Shown: positions 10,701 to 20,027 of the stretch, one piece after another | Numbering within the stretch: the first letter of the stretch is position 1 | Layout of the letters: the number at the start of each line of letters is the position of its first letter | Origin: a virus | Length of the DNA: 47,887 bases | Strand: one strand, 5' to 3' | IMG/VR virus record: IMGVR_UViG_3300027754_000149 | Span: 1 to 47,887 of that record | Made by a program: the position numbers and the translations under genes | The notes under the pieces: model-generated | The model's input: the letters and a program-made list of their open reading frames with translations, nothing else | What the model was told of the DNA's origin: nothing | Databases searched by the model: none

Positions 10701-13700
10701 AAACTCTACGGTAAACCCGACAATATTGCCGCTGTTTCCATAAAAGAGCTAGTCCAAAACGCCTTTGATGCTATTAAAGAGTCTATAGAAAAAACCGGGC
10801 TTGTAAAAGGTACTATTAATATAAAGATAGACCCTGTAGCTCGTACTATTACCATCATAGACAACGGCGCGGGTATGCCCGGTAGTGTTATGGGCAATGA
10901 ATTTTTGCAAATTGCTGGCACTGTTAAAAATACAGATCGCCCTTCGGGTGGTTTGGGTGTAGCAAAAATGTTGTTTTTGTACGAGAACGATAGACTTGAA
11001 GTTGTTTCTTTGCGCAACGGTGTTGTTTCGCGCATGGTTACAACGGGTGATGAGCTAAAAGCAGTTTTGGGTGTCGATCCTAATACGGTAGGTGGCCCCA
11101 CTGCCCCGAATGTAGACATAAGTAGAAACCCAAAAACCGTAGAAACGTACACAAAAAATTTATTCCCCGATGGGCATGGCACCGCAGTTACGGTACAAAT
11201 ACCCGTTAGCTACGTAGATTCTAGCGACGGTAAAGATGTAAGTATTCCGTTTAATGAACATAGTTTTGCTAATTTGCCCGTGCTAAAGTTTAGTCCGTTG
11301 TTTGATAATATTAGTGTGGAAATTACTATCGCTGGGTATGCACCAGTTACAAAACCTATTGGGGCAAATTTTCCCATTCAAGATTACACTACGTTTGCAA
11401 ATGTACGTTTTAAATGGGGTGTAGCACGTATATACGTATCTAAGGAAATAGACAAAACTATATCTTCTGGCGACAGTAATACTTATGTTTTATCAAATGG
11501 GCTATGGCAGTTTTCTACCGCGATAAAAGATCGTGCGGGTTGGGATGGAAAATCGGTAAAACGTAATTTTTACATTGACGTTTCGCCAAGCCCAGATGTA
11601 AAACCAGAAGACTCCGGCTACCCGTTTGACTTAAATAGGCAAAGTTTTTCTTCCGCAGTAAAACCGGATTTTGAAAAAATATTTACCTACATAACGGCTT
11701 TGTACACCCAAATAGATTTAGCTGCTGGCATAAAAGATTTTGGCGTAATGCAGTATGTGGATTTAAACGGTAACCTAACTGCGCCAAAAAAAGTAGTACC
11801 TACTGCCCCTCCTTCGAATAACGCGTTCACCCTTATAAAACCCGGTGATGCAGTAGAAGTGCGCGATGGAGTTTTATACGTTAATAATCGAGCCATACCA
11901 GAACTAACAGCGGACGATCTTAAAGACATAGCCCTACGTGTAGACGAATTAAGAATACCGCAAAGCGAAATTGACCCTGATAAAGTAATGGTGCATGACA
12001 ACACTATGAGTACGGACATTACGCTTTCCGTACCTTCCGGCCAAGACGCAGAAGCTAAAAGTCATGTATTATTAATGAAACTAGAAAAATCAGACCCAAT
12101 ACAATTTAAACTTACTCCTTTCGTTGATATTACGACCGGTAAACCGGCAAAAGGTAGTTATGAGTGGACATGGACTAACCCTAGAAACGGTTTTTCTACT
12201 TCGGAAGAAGGTACGCCCACTGAAATCCTACGTCAGATATTTGAAGGCGGTTTTTACGAAAAAGCTGTTGAAGTTCTTAGGTCTTTTTCGCCTCCAACTC
12301 CCTCTATATCGGATTTAGCTAGAGCTAAGTTCGGCAAAGACTATGATAAGTATCTTGCCTATATAGGTAATATATTCTACTCACTGCGTAACGCGTTGAT
12401 AGCTGCTGATCCCACTAAATATGCAGGGTTAAAAACGGAAGCGTTAGGTATCAGCGTAGACAATGAGTACTACGGGGTAAGTATAAAGATACCTTTTGTG
12501 GGTATGTTTATAAACCCTGTGACTACCAAACGACATGCTAACTCCGCACAAATAGCGTTGTCCATGATTGGTACTATGGAGCATGAGCTAGGGCATTTCA
12601 TGCAACGTAACCATAACGCGAACTTCGCTAGCGAAATGCAAGATGTAATAGTACTGCTGGAGACCAGTACTAATTTTAATGTGGCAGAGGCCAAACGAAA
12701 TTTAACGCGTTTCATCGAGGATAACAAAAATATATTTGATTTTCTAAAAAAGGAATTTGACAGTGGAAATTACAAAAATCGTGGAAATAAGTTCCAAGAC
12801 GCTAGCAACCAACAAATCGGAGATGGAAGCACTGCTCAGTCAGTGGAAAACCTTGTCGATGCAGGAAGCCAAGGGGAGAACGGAGTACTCGGACGCACTG
12901 GAGAACGCCCTGCAACTACTGAACAAGAGCAACAGCGTGCAGGAATTAATACACAAACTCAAAACGCAACGTACTTAATATCGTCACTTACTGCTTCTAC
13001 AAACGGCACCCATAACCCAATATATAGTACGTTTAAAAACGCTTCCGAAGCGTTGTTGTGGATACGCAAGAATGGAAATAAGTTTGAAAAAAACTTAGCA
13101 GATTTAATCTATGTCTATACCCGTTCCCGCAAAATTCGGTTGGAAATAGTCACCGACGTAAATACGCTACCAGACGATATTCGTGCGGAGTTTGAAAGCA
13201 ACCCTGCCGGTGTGTACTCGGACAACGTCATCTACCTGAACGCTAAGTTAGGTATGAGTAACACCATATTCCTGCATGAAGCCTTGCATGGGGCTACGCT
13301 TCAGAAAATGTACGACTATCTATCCAACAAAGAACTTGGAAAAGATGTCAACCCTGAGTACGAACAGGCTTTTGATACCCTGATTGTTACGATGGAACGG
13401 GCAAAACGGCGTTATGACCTGTTGAAAGAAGCGGGTATGTTGGATGACCGTATGCTTAGGTTTGAAGACCTTGAGGTATTTACTAACCCGTTTGAGTTTG
13501 TCACCTATGGTTTGACCGATTCTGACGTGCAAGAATTCTTGTTGCAAACCCGTGGGGAATCCAGAACCTATCTGGGTAAAGTATTTAACACGTTGATGGA
13601 TAACTTCGTCAGCGGCATCCGTGCTTTTTTCAAGATGGGTGAACAACATCAATCTGCAATGCAAGATTTAATAATTGCTACACATAAACTAGTAACTACT

Positions 13701-16700
13701 AGTGTAAACGCTACTGGTATACGGGTTGCTCCCCCCGCTGCGGCTAAGAAAGTAAATCAAACGGGGGTTAAAGTAAGCAAAGCAATAGAAGCTGTCAAAG
13801 CTTCCATAAACGCCTACACAGTGTCATCGGGTATATCCGCTGGTGTTAAAAACCGTAGCAATCCCGGTTGGTTTACCCTGCTCAAGAGCAGATATGATGC
13901 GTATAGCACGGGAACCCTAAGAGCTATACTGTACTCTGCCCCTACGTCATATATTGTTAATTGGAAAAACGACGACGTGCCGGGGTTAAAGCGTATTGAT
14001 GACCTGACCCAACGCATGAGTTCTATGCGATCTAGCATGCAAGCTGCGTACGCAAAGAAAGCCAAACAGCTTACAGCGTTTGTAACTAAAAACGGTCAGC
14101 AAGTAATTGGTAGCGCCATGCACTTGGCTAGGTTGCATGAGGTAAGTCCTACCAAATATACCAATCGTGCTGATGCTCTTGCAAATGACCCCGATGCAAA
14201 AGCCTACGACGCTAAGAGTGTTGATCCACAATATGATCCTGCCAAACAGCGTGCATATAAAGGTAACGCCACTACCCGTAGGCGCAACATCAACGAAGTA
14301 TTTGATGCTTGGGAAGCCCTAGGTAAGCAAGCTGGTGGGCATGATATGTACAAAATGGTTCGTCAATTCTACATTGACAACTACAATATTATCCGCTCCA
14401 TACTGAATACCCAAATCCAAGCATTACCTATAGATGCAGCAGCAAAAGAAAAACTACTTAAATCAGTTCGCGTGATGCAGGAACAGGAAAGAATTGACAA
14501 AAACGGCAATAAAACAAAAGCATTTCCTGAGGAGTATTTTCCGTTTATGCGCTATGGCGAGAATTGGTTGCGCGTAAAAAGCGGCCCTGCCGGTCGTGCA
14601 TTCTATACATTTGACGACGCTACTTCCCGCAATAACTTCTTGAATGAAGAAGCTGTTAGGTTAAAAGTAAGTCCAGACAATGGAAACATTTTTCGAGCGG
14701 GGTCAGAACTAACCTCTTTGCGTAAAGATTTTGCAAACGGTAGCCTCATGTTGCAACAAATGTTTTCAATCATAGACGACGCTACTACGGCAAAAAGTGT
14801 GGCTGGCGCATCACCTGTGCTTAATCCGCTGACGGCAGCGAGTAATATAGATAAGTTTAAAGAGGACTTAAAAGACCAGTTATACCAAGTCTATCTATTG
14901 ACGTTGCCCGAACGGAGCATACGAAAACAGTTCTTGCACGCCGAGAATGTAACCGGTTTTAGCTCTGACATACTACGTAATTTCAAGACTTCGGCCACCA
15001 AGATGGCTAACCAAGCTGCAAAACTCAAGTACGCCACTGATATACAGAACGATATATCGGCAGCGCGGAGTAGCTTGGCTGGTAGGCCACCCCTACAATT
15101 TGAAAAACTATCATTGTTTGTAAATGAAATGGCTGCTCGCGCCGCTGAGGAGATTAACCCACCGCCACCCAATACGGCGGTAAGCGTGGCAAACCACATG
15201 GCCTTTATGTGGCTCCTTACTTCTGCTGCGTCCGCCGCTGTACAATTTCTTAGTATACCTACGATGGTAATGGGTAGGTTGAATGTGGATTACGGATATA
15301 TAAACGCGGCGGCTAAGTTTATGAAGTATGCGTTTATATTTAGGTCTGTGGGAGTTACAAAAGAAGAACCCAACGGGGATGTAACTTATACTGCTCCGTC
15401 CATAGGCAACTCCAACCTAGTTAAGTCTAGTACGCGTTTGCAAAGGGCTTTTGACGCTGCTGTAGATCGCCAAATAACAACGGAAACCAATATATCTGTA
15501 CTGACAAATAACAAACGTACCCCAGAAAACACGCCGACAAATAAATTTACCGGCGCAACGCAACAGATATATAGCGTAATCACTGGTATGTTCAGTGGTG
15601 CGGAACGCCTCACCCGCGAAATGACGTACATGATGGCGTTTGAACTTGCGTTTGACAAGACCAATGATTTCAACGCTTCTGTAGAGCAAGCAGTAAAAAT
15701 CGTACAAGACACGTTGTTTCGGTATGACAGCATGGAAAGGCCACGTTTGTTACGCCCTGCTTTGCTTAGGAACATAGGGCAAATGAAAATGTACGCTGGG
15801 TTTATGACGCTTTATTTCTTGCGTAATACGTACACTGCTATGAAAGTGACAAACCCCAAAGAGTCTCTACGAGCTATGCACCTTTTGGGTAGCACTTTAT
15901 TGATGGGTGCGATGTTCCACGGGCTTAAAGGTACGCCTTTTTACAGCAGCATATGTACGCTGATTGATTTGTTCCTTAATTCCGGTGAAGACAGCGAGGA
16001 AAAGAGACGCCGTAGAGCAAACAATCCGTTGACTGCCGAAAGCTCCGACCTACGTTTTAGGTATGAATTTTTGCCCAAACATTTTGGGGACGTAAAAATT
16101 CCGGGTATTGGTAAAGATGTAAATGGCGGGGACTATAAGTTAAGCACGGTGCTGGAAAGAGGGCCGGTATCGGTTCTTACAGATATGAACGTAGGGTCAC
16201 GTACCTCTTATGACAACATGTGGTTCCGCAGTGCGCCAGATGGTAAGAACTGGAAAGAAACGGCCTTTAACATAGCCGAAGCAAACCTCGGCCCTAGCGT
16301 ATCAGCGGGTGGGACTTTCGTAGAAGGTCTTGGGGATTTGGCAAACGGCGATGTGCAACGTGGTCTAGAGAAGATGGTTCCCGCACTTTTCAAAGGTAGC
16401 GTTGTAGCATATAGGCTAGATAAAGAAGGTGCGCAAACTCGTAATCACGATGTTATATTGCGGAAAGAAGAAATAACGGCGTTAAACTTGGTTGCTCAAA
16501 TGTTTGGCTTTACCCCTACTCGGTTAGCTAAAATACAAGATACCAATTTTGCGCTCAAAGAAGTTGTAGCTGACGCTAAAAAAGAAAAATTAAAATTGTT
16601 GGATGAACTTAAAGATTTTGAAGAAAATCCCAGCAAAACAATAAAAGATATGCGTGCATTAAATAATAGAATAGATCAGCATAATAAGAAATATGGATAT

Positions 16701-16847
16701 ATAGAAGACTTTGTTATAGATGAGGATACCCGTGAACGGTCGTTAAAATCGTACGAAAAACGCAAAGAAAATACTGAGCGCGGGTTGTTTACAACAGAAG
16801 AAACTTACCCGTACCTACGTAAACTTCAACGCAGTCAAGGATATTAA
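7746..16847 (+). CDS. Giant polyvalent virion protein with GHKL ATPase and two HExxH protease motifs
   Basis: One uninterrupted frame encodes 3033 residues. Residues 5-45 (FRSQYPQYDDISDSVLAD, then FNKQIGL) match a short N-terminal module I know from phage polyvalent or ejection proteins. An Ala/Gly hydrophobic segment covers about 215-300. A GHKL (Hsp90/gyrase-type) ATP-binding site is complete: KELVQNAFDA at 1000-1009, DNGAGM at 1039-1044 and SGGLGVAKM at 1067-1075. Two zinc-protease motifs follow: HELGH at 1613-1617 and HEALH at 1844-1848. Hydrophobic helical stretches lie near 2480-2530 and 2700-2735. The tail end is helical and charged. The gene is last in the late operon, after likely ejection proteins, so injection into the host with the DNA is the natural inference. 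Polyvalent proteins of phages and plasmids are known to combine such effector domains. There is only a weak AAAGAAAG ribosome site. Confidence 0.8.
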   Translation: MASLSDFRSQYPQYDDISDSVLADTLYGKFYSNIPREEFNKQIGLASVQAAATATPAQETLAATSAPTISAPTTPARTGLISRQLEQMRGEPSRELDYLGSATQRGLLGVESSALGQRMSGVANRLQAYGERYTPEQIAANPKLQEKIARDEELYASLASEVKNISQKSLDILKGPNTRPSSQLMFGVGQENRDWAQTAADFGKAIAKDPGAIVDLGLSSAIPSLGMAATSTLTFMATKNPYLAAAAGGGASASVEFGNEYAENRAAGMDHKEAWAAAAKKAGVVGALDAVSMRTAGKTLDAVWNIVKSGKNVSKEIVKRVGKETGVQAGLGASGEALGSIAAGKPVDPTSVFAEAVGEAVTSPIEAASMKAQTEQTPSQLVGRALQEDVNARNFTSRGAEQEAVARLSPEQAQLQRRGEAPEGIDTQRPFVAPLAAQPPEEKQAAVNTVTPEQRANLIAIAQSDNGLPLDVATALVDEQIAAETAARQPAALKTAATTGVATQIPAGVDPQRLEEIEIEYVNAGFSIKEAKAKALEQAIQEVKIVSPTKTLGADVEVVAKLKQMVEDPSVDRSTIGALREAYQKETGKIAPPEVVQSVWYEKRKQEQEKANANISTVPASTGTGATDVGAGATTDIQQQLGQSTGQVAGAQPDGMAVAGASAAQPAAGKVGEPSALDKEWEEANSAHSKALAIVIRAREAFEKADNSLASDDPKLERSRKNLQLAEEKESDALAAFAAVVEKQNKVKTAAATTEVTSKPTVPTDFAVKEIPPAESTTGKRAWNVTGPAGEVLGTFDKKGDATARATQARKEAREAAGKKQAGRPAVLTPEQRVEKEQLRRENQATNITATRTAQKLLDNISSNALPDPNKLDEYNAQRVATIALALDIATNPAHRMNTAGEIAKQVLQHPSINNRERTLAVIASNGLRETRGETPLDQTKLEQLFLAKRLTARAEPNASAQPETETVKANPGANMQRLAKMLGAKLYGKPDNIAAVSIKELVQNAFDAIKESIEKTGLVKGTINIKIDPVARTITIIDNGAGMPGSVMGNEFLQIAGTVKNTDRPSGGLGVAKMLFLYENDRLEVVSLRNGVVSRMVTTGDELKAVLGVDPNTVGGPTAPNVDISRNPKTVETYTKNLFPDGHGTAVTVQIPVSYVDSSDGKDVSIPFNEHSFANLPVLKFSPLFDNISVEITIAGYAPVTKPIGANFPIQDYTTFANVRFKWGVARIYVSKEIDKTISSGDSNTYVLSNGLWQFSTAIKDRAGWDGKSVKRNFYIDVSPSPDVKPEDSGYPFDLNRQSFSSAVKPDFEKIFTYITALYTQIDLAAGIKDFGVMQYVDLNGNLTAPKKVVPTAPPSNNAFTLIKPGDAVEVRDGVLYVNNRAIPELTADDLKDIALRVDELRIPQSEIDPDKVMVHDNTMSTDITLSVPSGQDAEAKSHVLLMKLEKSDPIQFKLTPFVDITTGKPAKGSYEWTWTNPRNGFSTSEEGTPTEILRQIFEGGFYEKAVEVLRSFSPPTPSISDLARAKFGKDYDKYLAYIGNIFYSLRNALIAADPTKYAGLKTEALGISVDNEYYGVSIKIPFVGMFINPVTTKRHANSAQIALSMIGTMEHELGHFMQRNHNANFASEMQDVIVLLETSTNFNVAEAKRNLTRFIEDNKNIFDFLKKEFDSGNYKNRGNKFQDASNQQIGDGSTAQSVENLVDAGSQGENGVLGRTGERPATTEQEQQRAGINTQTQNATYLISSLTASTNGTHNPIYSTFKNASEALLWIRKNGNKFEKNLADLIYVYTRSRKIRLEIVTDVNTLPDDIRAEFESNPAGVYSDNVIYLNAKLGMSNTIFLHEALHGATLQKMYDYLSNKELGKDVNPEYEQAFDTLIVTMERAKRRYDLLKEAGMLDDRMLRFEDLEVFTNPFEFVTYGLTDSDVQEFLLQTRGESRTYLGKVFNTLMDNFVSGIRAFFKMGEQHQSAMQDLIIATHKLVTTSVNATGIRVAPPAAAKKVNQTGVKVSKAIEAVKASINAYTVSSGISAGVKNRSNPGWFTLLKSRYDAYSTGTLRAILYSAPTSYIVNWKNDDVPGLKRIDDLTQRMSSMRSSMQAAYAKKAKQLTAFVTKNGQQVIGSAMHLARLHEVSPTKYTNRADALANDPDAKAYDAKSVDPQYDPAKQRAYKGNATTRRRNINEVFDAWEALGKQAGGHDMYKMVRQFYIDNYNIIRSILNTQIQALPIDAAAKEKLLKSVRVMQEQERIDKNGNKTKAFPEEYFPFMRYGENWLRVKSGPAGRAFYTFDDATSRNNFLNEEAVRLKVSPDNGNIFRAGSELTSLRKDFANGSLMLQQMFSIIDDATTAKSVAGASPVLNPLTAASNIDKFKEDLKDQLYQVYLLTLPERSIRKQFLHAENVTGFSSDILRNFKTSATKMANQAAKLKYATDIQNDISAARSSLAGRPPLQFEKLSLFVNEMAARAAEEINPPPPNTAVSVANHMAFMWLLTSAASAAVQFLSIPTMVMGRLNVDYGYINAAAKFMKYAFIFRSVGVTKEEPNGDVTYTAPSIGNSNLVKSSTRLQRAFDAAVDRQITTETNISVLTNNKRTPENTPTNKFTGATQQIYSVITGMFSGAERLTREMTYMMAFELAFDKTNDFNASVEQAVKIVQDTLFRYDSMERPRLLRPALLRNIGQMKMYAGFMTLYFLRNTYTAMKVTNPKESLRAMHLLGSTLLMGAMFHGLKGTPFYSSICTLIDLFLNSGEDSEEKRRRRANNPLTAESSDLRFRYEFLPKHFGDVKIPGIGKDVNGGDYKLSTVLERGPVSVLTDMNVGSRTSYDNMWFRSAPDGKNWKETAFNIAEANLGPSVSAGGTFVEGLGDLANGDVQRGLEKMVPALFKGSVVAYRLDKEGAQTRNHDVILRKEEITALNLVAQMFGFTPTRLAKIQDTNFALKEVVADAKKEKLKLLDELKDFEENPSKTIKDMRALNNRIDQHNKKYGYIEDFVIDEDTRERSLKSYEKRKENTERGLFTTEETYPYLRKLQRSQGY
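9580..9777 (+). other. Possible overprinted ORF inside the giant gene (65 codons)
   Basis: In the +1 frame of the giant gene, ATG 9580 is preceded by AGGAG at 9568-9572 with ideal spacing (7 bases). It opens 65 codons predicted to be helical and polar (QELELPMLEQALQ, MEWQLLGHLLHNLL). In the main frame the same DNA encodes a low-complexity Ala/Gly/Thr/Gln linker. Disorder in one frame and order in the other is the usual sign of overprinting, but a chance ORF is quite possible. Confidence 0.2.
12763..12978 (+). other. Possible overprinted ORF inside the giant gene (71 codons)
   Basis: This ORF is also in the +1 frame. GTG 12763 (or TTG 12757) lies downstream of AAGGA at 12750-12754. The product is polar and helical (EMEALLSQWKTLSMQEAKG, then ALENALQLLNKSNSVQELI). 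In the main frame the region is a disordered Gly/Ser/Gln/Thr linker between the two metalloprotease motifs. No homology is known to me. Confidence 0.2.
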
Positions 16848-16856
16848 AACAAAAGA

Positions 16857-16877
16857 ACCCCCGCACTTGGCGGGGGT
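16857..16877 (-). terminator. Hairpin terminator between convergent operons
   Basis: An 8-bp perfect stem, ACCCCCGC/GCGGGGGT, with loop ACTTG lies nine bases after the giant gene's stop. Read on the minus strand it is followed by TTCTTTTGTTTT, so it is a good intrinsic terminator for leftward replication transcripts. On the plus strand it has no U-tract, and termination of late transcripts there would be weaker. Confidence 0.8.
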
Positions 16878-16946
16878 AAACCACATAGTAAGGAGCTAGC
16901 TTACTGGAAGGGGCAAGCGTTAGGTGGCTTGCGAGGGCAGTTTAGT

Positions 16947-17150
16947 TTATATCCTCCAGATTCGCAAACCCTTGATGCTGTCTTCGATACTGATCTTCAT
17001 CAAGACCTCCAGCTTCAACCTTTTTGTAACTACCCTTATTTCTTGTTTTGCTTTGGCGCAATCAATACAGGGTATGAAAAAAGAATACCCTGCCCTAAGC
17101 GAACGCCAGTTGATATTATAACTAACCCCCTCTATCCGCACTATCGCCAC
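16947..17150 (-). CDS. Small conserved-looking hypothetical protein
   Basis: This 67-residue product is the last gene of the leftward operon. It overlaps the primase-helicase 3' end by 29 bases. The start is GTG 17150, or possibly GTG at 17141; no strong ribosome site separates them. The sequence has an INWRSLRAGYSFFIPCIDC segment and ends in GLRIWRI. The terminal GLRxWRx pattern and the hydrophobic SFFIPC strand look like a folded protein rather than chance translation. Function is unknown. Confidence 0.6.
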   Translation of the reverse strand: MAIVRIEGVSYNINWRSLRAGYSFFIPCIDCAKAKQEIRVVTKRLKLEVLMKISIEDSIKGLRIWRI

Positions 17151-19965
17151 TCGCAGGTAGTAGGCCGTTCATGTCGATGAAGTCACTATTGGCGCAGTCA
17201 AACGTCAGTGCGTAGACCCCCGGCGTACTCATCTTCATACCCTTGGACATACGCTTGACCCCTGCACCTAGGAATATACCCTTGGTTTTTAACTGCTTCA
17301 GCACGTCTTTGTAATGCACCTGCGATTCCACACAGTCTTTGCGGAACTCGTTGGCTGATAAGAACAACTTATTCGTATCCGGTTCAAATCTGATAAGCAA
17401 TGGGCCTCTGGGTTCCATCATCGGAAGTGTAGCCATTCTGGTGCGTTGATCCACATCGTCGTTCACGACAAGCATGTTCTGCATGCAGCGGTTGACGTAG
17501 CTACCAATTACCCCCGCCACTTCGCTAACAGGAGGAGTTACGTCTAGTCGGATATCCTTAAGCATGTCATTAACAGCCCACTGATATATAGCCTTCATGT
17601 CGTAGTCGATCAGGTTCAGGTTCCGTGCAATAAGGCCACCCGTAATGTTACAGGCAAGGATGGAAGACCAGAATCGCTCTCTATTGGTCAGGCGCATCTC
17701 CTTGTCTATCTTGGCCTGCACAGCAAGTAAACCACTGACTGACTCTTCCAAGTTACCAAGCAGATGGTTGCAGTAGATATCCCCAGCCATGCCGTAGTTC
17801 TCCATAAGCTGATGGTCGAACATATGCTTAGCTACGCTAGGTTCAATGATGTCAGAAGGTTCGATCTGGTATTCAATCAAGCGCATCAATTCGCCATCAG
17901 GACTAGCCTTATGGATACCAAGTTTCTCGTAGAAGCTGGCGTTAGAACTCGCCAGTGAAAGGGTTTGCCACGTTGTGTTGTTTAACCGCATCTCGTTTGA
18001 TTGTGACTTAGCACGGTTTGGGCCGCGACCTTGAGACATACTGTACGCTAGTGTAGAGAAGTCTTTGGGTTCAGTATTTGTCATCTCGTCCATAGTGAAA
18101 GGCAGGTTATTCATCACGCCTAGATGGATCATCCGTGCGGCTAGAGTGTCCTTCCAGATTGCAGCTAACCTAACGGGGTGTCCATATACGCTATTGCACA
18201 TATACAAGACGGTTGATTTGCCCGTGCCTGATGACTTGTGAATGAGGTTGATGATGGCCCCATTCTGCCCCGTGAACTTCAGTAGGGGTGCGCCAAAGGC
18301 TGTCAGAGCAGCAAAGGCGTGGGGTTCCAATCCCGGTTTAGCGTACATATTAAACACTTCTTTCCACTTCTCTAACGTCCCACAGGGAACCATGCTCTCT
18401 GCTATCTGCGCAGTAACACTAGAAGGAGGGCTATGAAACGTGCCATCTTTTGTGATCTCTCTGCTACCGATAACAAACTTACTATCCCCCTCCGTCCAAC
18501 CAAACTGTGTTCTCATAATCTCGGCCTTAATTTTATATTGAAGCTCTTTGACGAATATCATTATGTACGTCGTAAGCTCATTCATCTGATAGGGCAACCC
18601 TGCTACACCCTTACGAGCTAGCGCCGTCCTCAGACTCTCTTTCACCGCAACAATCGCTAGTGGTACAGTAAACTCAACTACTTCTTCCTTTGGAAGATGC
18701 AACCGTATCAGTGCTAACTCACCTTCTACAGGGTCACGCATGCGTTTAACTACGTAGATGTCATGCTCGTACACACAGATTGGTTCGGCTTCCTCGTCCG
18801 ACTTAGCTGGCATCTTATACACACCACCATTCTGTCCCCTAAAGTAAGGCGTAGGGTACTTGGGTATGATGTAAGTGCCATCTTTCTCTAGCGTCGTTGA
18901 TTCTTTCTCCTCCTGCTCTGGGCGTATGACTTCTCTACCTAGAGATAACGGAGTCTTAATGCGACCTTTCCACGGGCAACCTGCGCAACCGCCGGGGTTA
19001 TGCTTCTCAAACGTAGCGCAGTGATGCGCCCCCTTGGTGTTACTCGCCTTGGTCTCGGTTTCTTCAAAGCTGTAGTTCGTGTACTTCTCAGATATCTTAT
19101 GGATAGCAGTGCTACGGTCTACGCAAAGATGGGCAACGGACAGTGCATCCCACCATAGCGGTTCGGTGATGGCATCTTGGTTCTGGTATATATGCAGAAG
19201 CTGTGCGCAGCCTTCGCCGTTGGCGCTCTTACGCATGATGCGACTGAAACTAAGTGTGGTGTTGCTAAGCAGTGACTTGGCTAGCTCACTTAGCTCTTGG
19301 TGGGCAGACGCCGCTATGTTTGTTACTTCTTTAACACCTAACAAGTCCCGAAATGGGACATACTCTACATCTGTGCAGTCACTAATTATTTCTACGGGTA
19401 ATGGTGGTTCATCTTTGAAGTTTAGTGTGCCGGGAATACGTAACACACGGGCCACTTCAAATACGCTGGCATCCACATAAAGGTTGTGAATAACACAAAG
19501 CTCATTAAGTCGGTTAGCTACAGGCTCCCATTCCTCACGGGTTACAGGTTGCGTTAACGGCCAGTAAACATGAATCCCCCTGCCGGAGTTAACCAATAGT
19601 GGGCGTGGCAAACCAATCACGGAACAGAACTGTTTCAGTGCATTAAGACCCGCTGTCTGATCTATGTATCCGTCTGGTCTACCTGTCTTGTCGTTTACTT
19701 GTGCCTTTGTTGCACCACAGTCTATATCCAACCAAAAACACTTGATGCTCTGGACATTCTCTTTTGTACGGTTTGCATCCGTCTTGTATTTGGCACAACC
19801 AAAAAACACATTGCGCTGTTGTTCTACAAACTCCGCTGAAACCTTATCGACTTCCTCACGGGTTGCTACAAGAACCTGCCGTACATTCTTCTTCCCCTTT
19901 ATGCCTACCACAGCGAACCAGCCATCAGCGGCTTGAACCCTGTCTAATAGATCAACATTCGGCAT
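17122..19965 (-). CDS. Primase-helicase (AEP/PrimPol-like N-terminus, P-loop helicase C-terminus)
   Basis: This 947-residue protein should prime and unwind phage DNA. The N-terminal third carries archaeo-eukaryotic primase marks: FWLDIDCG near residue 76 (DxD metal site) and NSGRGIHVYWPL near 124-135 (the SxH motif). A Cys/His cluster near 315-333 (CATFEKHNPGGCAGCPW) resembles a zinc knuckle. The second half has a DUF927-type superfamily 3-like helicase core: Walker A SSGTGKST near 578-585 and Walker B FTMDEMT near 621-627. The fused arrangement is common in phages that lack a DnaB/DnaG pair. The ribosome site is weak (AAAGAGAA). It is last but one in its operon, behind the XRE gene and a hairpin that may reduce its expression. 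Confidence 0.88.
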   Translation of the reverse strand: MPNVDLLDRVQAADGWFAVVGIKGKKNVRQVLVATREEVDKVSAEFVEQQRNVFFGCAKYKTDANRTKENVQSIKCFWLDIDCGATKAQVNDKTGRPDGYIDQTAGLNALKQFCSVIGLPRPLLVNSGRGIHVYWPLTQPVTREEWEPVANRLNELCVIHNLYVDASVFEVARVLRIPGTLNFKDEPPLPVEIISDCTDVEYVPFRDLLGVKEVTNIAASAHQELSELAKSLLSNTTLSFSRIMRKSANGEGCAQLLHIYQNQDAITEPLWWDALSVAHLCVDRSTAIHKISEKYTNYSFEETETKASNTKGAHHCATFEKHNPGGCAGCPWKGRIKTPLSLGREVIRPEQEEKESTTLEKDGTYIIPKYPTPYFRGQNGGVYKMPAKSDEEAEPICVYEHDIYVVKRMRDPVEGELALIRLHLPKEEVVEFTVPLAIVAVKESLRTALARKGVAGLPYQMNELTTYIMIFVKELQYKIKAEIMRTQFGWTEGDSKFVIGSREITKDGTFHSPPSSVTAQIAESMVPCGTLEKWKEVFNMYAKPGLEPHAFAALTAFGAPLLKFTGQNGAIINLIHKSSGTGKSTVLYMCNSVYGHPVRLAAIWKDTLAARMIHLGVMNNLPFTMDEMTNTEPKDFSTLAYSMSQGRGPNRAKSQSNEMRLNNTTWQTLSLASSNASFYEKLGIHKASPDGELMRLIEYQIEPSDIIEPSVAKHMFDHQLMENYGMAGDIYCNHLLGNLEESVSGLLAVQAKIDKEMRLTNRERFWSSILACNITGGLIARNLNLIDYDMKAIYQWAVNDMLKDIRLDVTPPVSEVAGVIGSYVNRCMQNMLVVNDDVDQRTRMATLPMMEPRGPLLIRFEPDTNKLFLSANEFRKDCVESQVHYKDVLKQLKTKGIFLGAGVKRMSKGMKMSTPGVYALTFDCANSDFIDMNGLLPASGDSADRGG

Positions 19966-19986
19966 AAGATTCTCTTTATGAAAGTA

Positions 19987-20007
19987 AAGGGGGGACTAGC
20001 CCCCCTT
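19987..20007 (-). terminator. Hairpin between the XRE gene and the primase-helicase
   Basis: A perfect 8-bp stem (AAGGGGGG/CCCCCCTT, loop ACTAG) lies between the two genes. Read leftward it is followed by TACTTTC, a poor U-tract, so partial termination or an attenuator is more likely than a full stop. A second small hairpin, GCTAAC/GTTAGC at 20018-20032, covers the XRE stop codon. Confidence 0.5.
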
Positions 20008-20027
20008 ACCTAGTGGCGCTAACTAAG

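Noticed and set aside
7746-16847. Virion RNA polymerase of the N4 type in the giant protein
   Set aside because: Similar size, but no RNA polymerase motifs are visible; the recognisable motifs are GHKL and HExxH.
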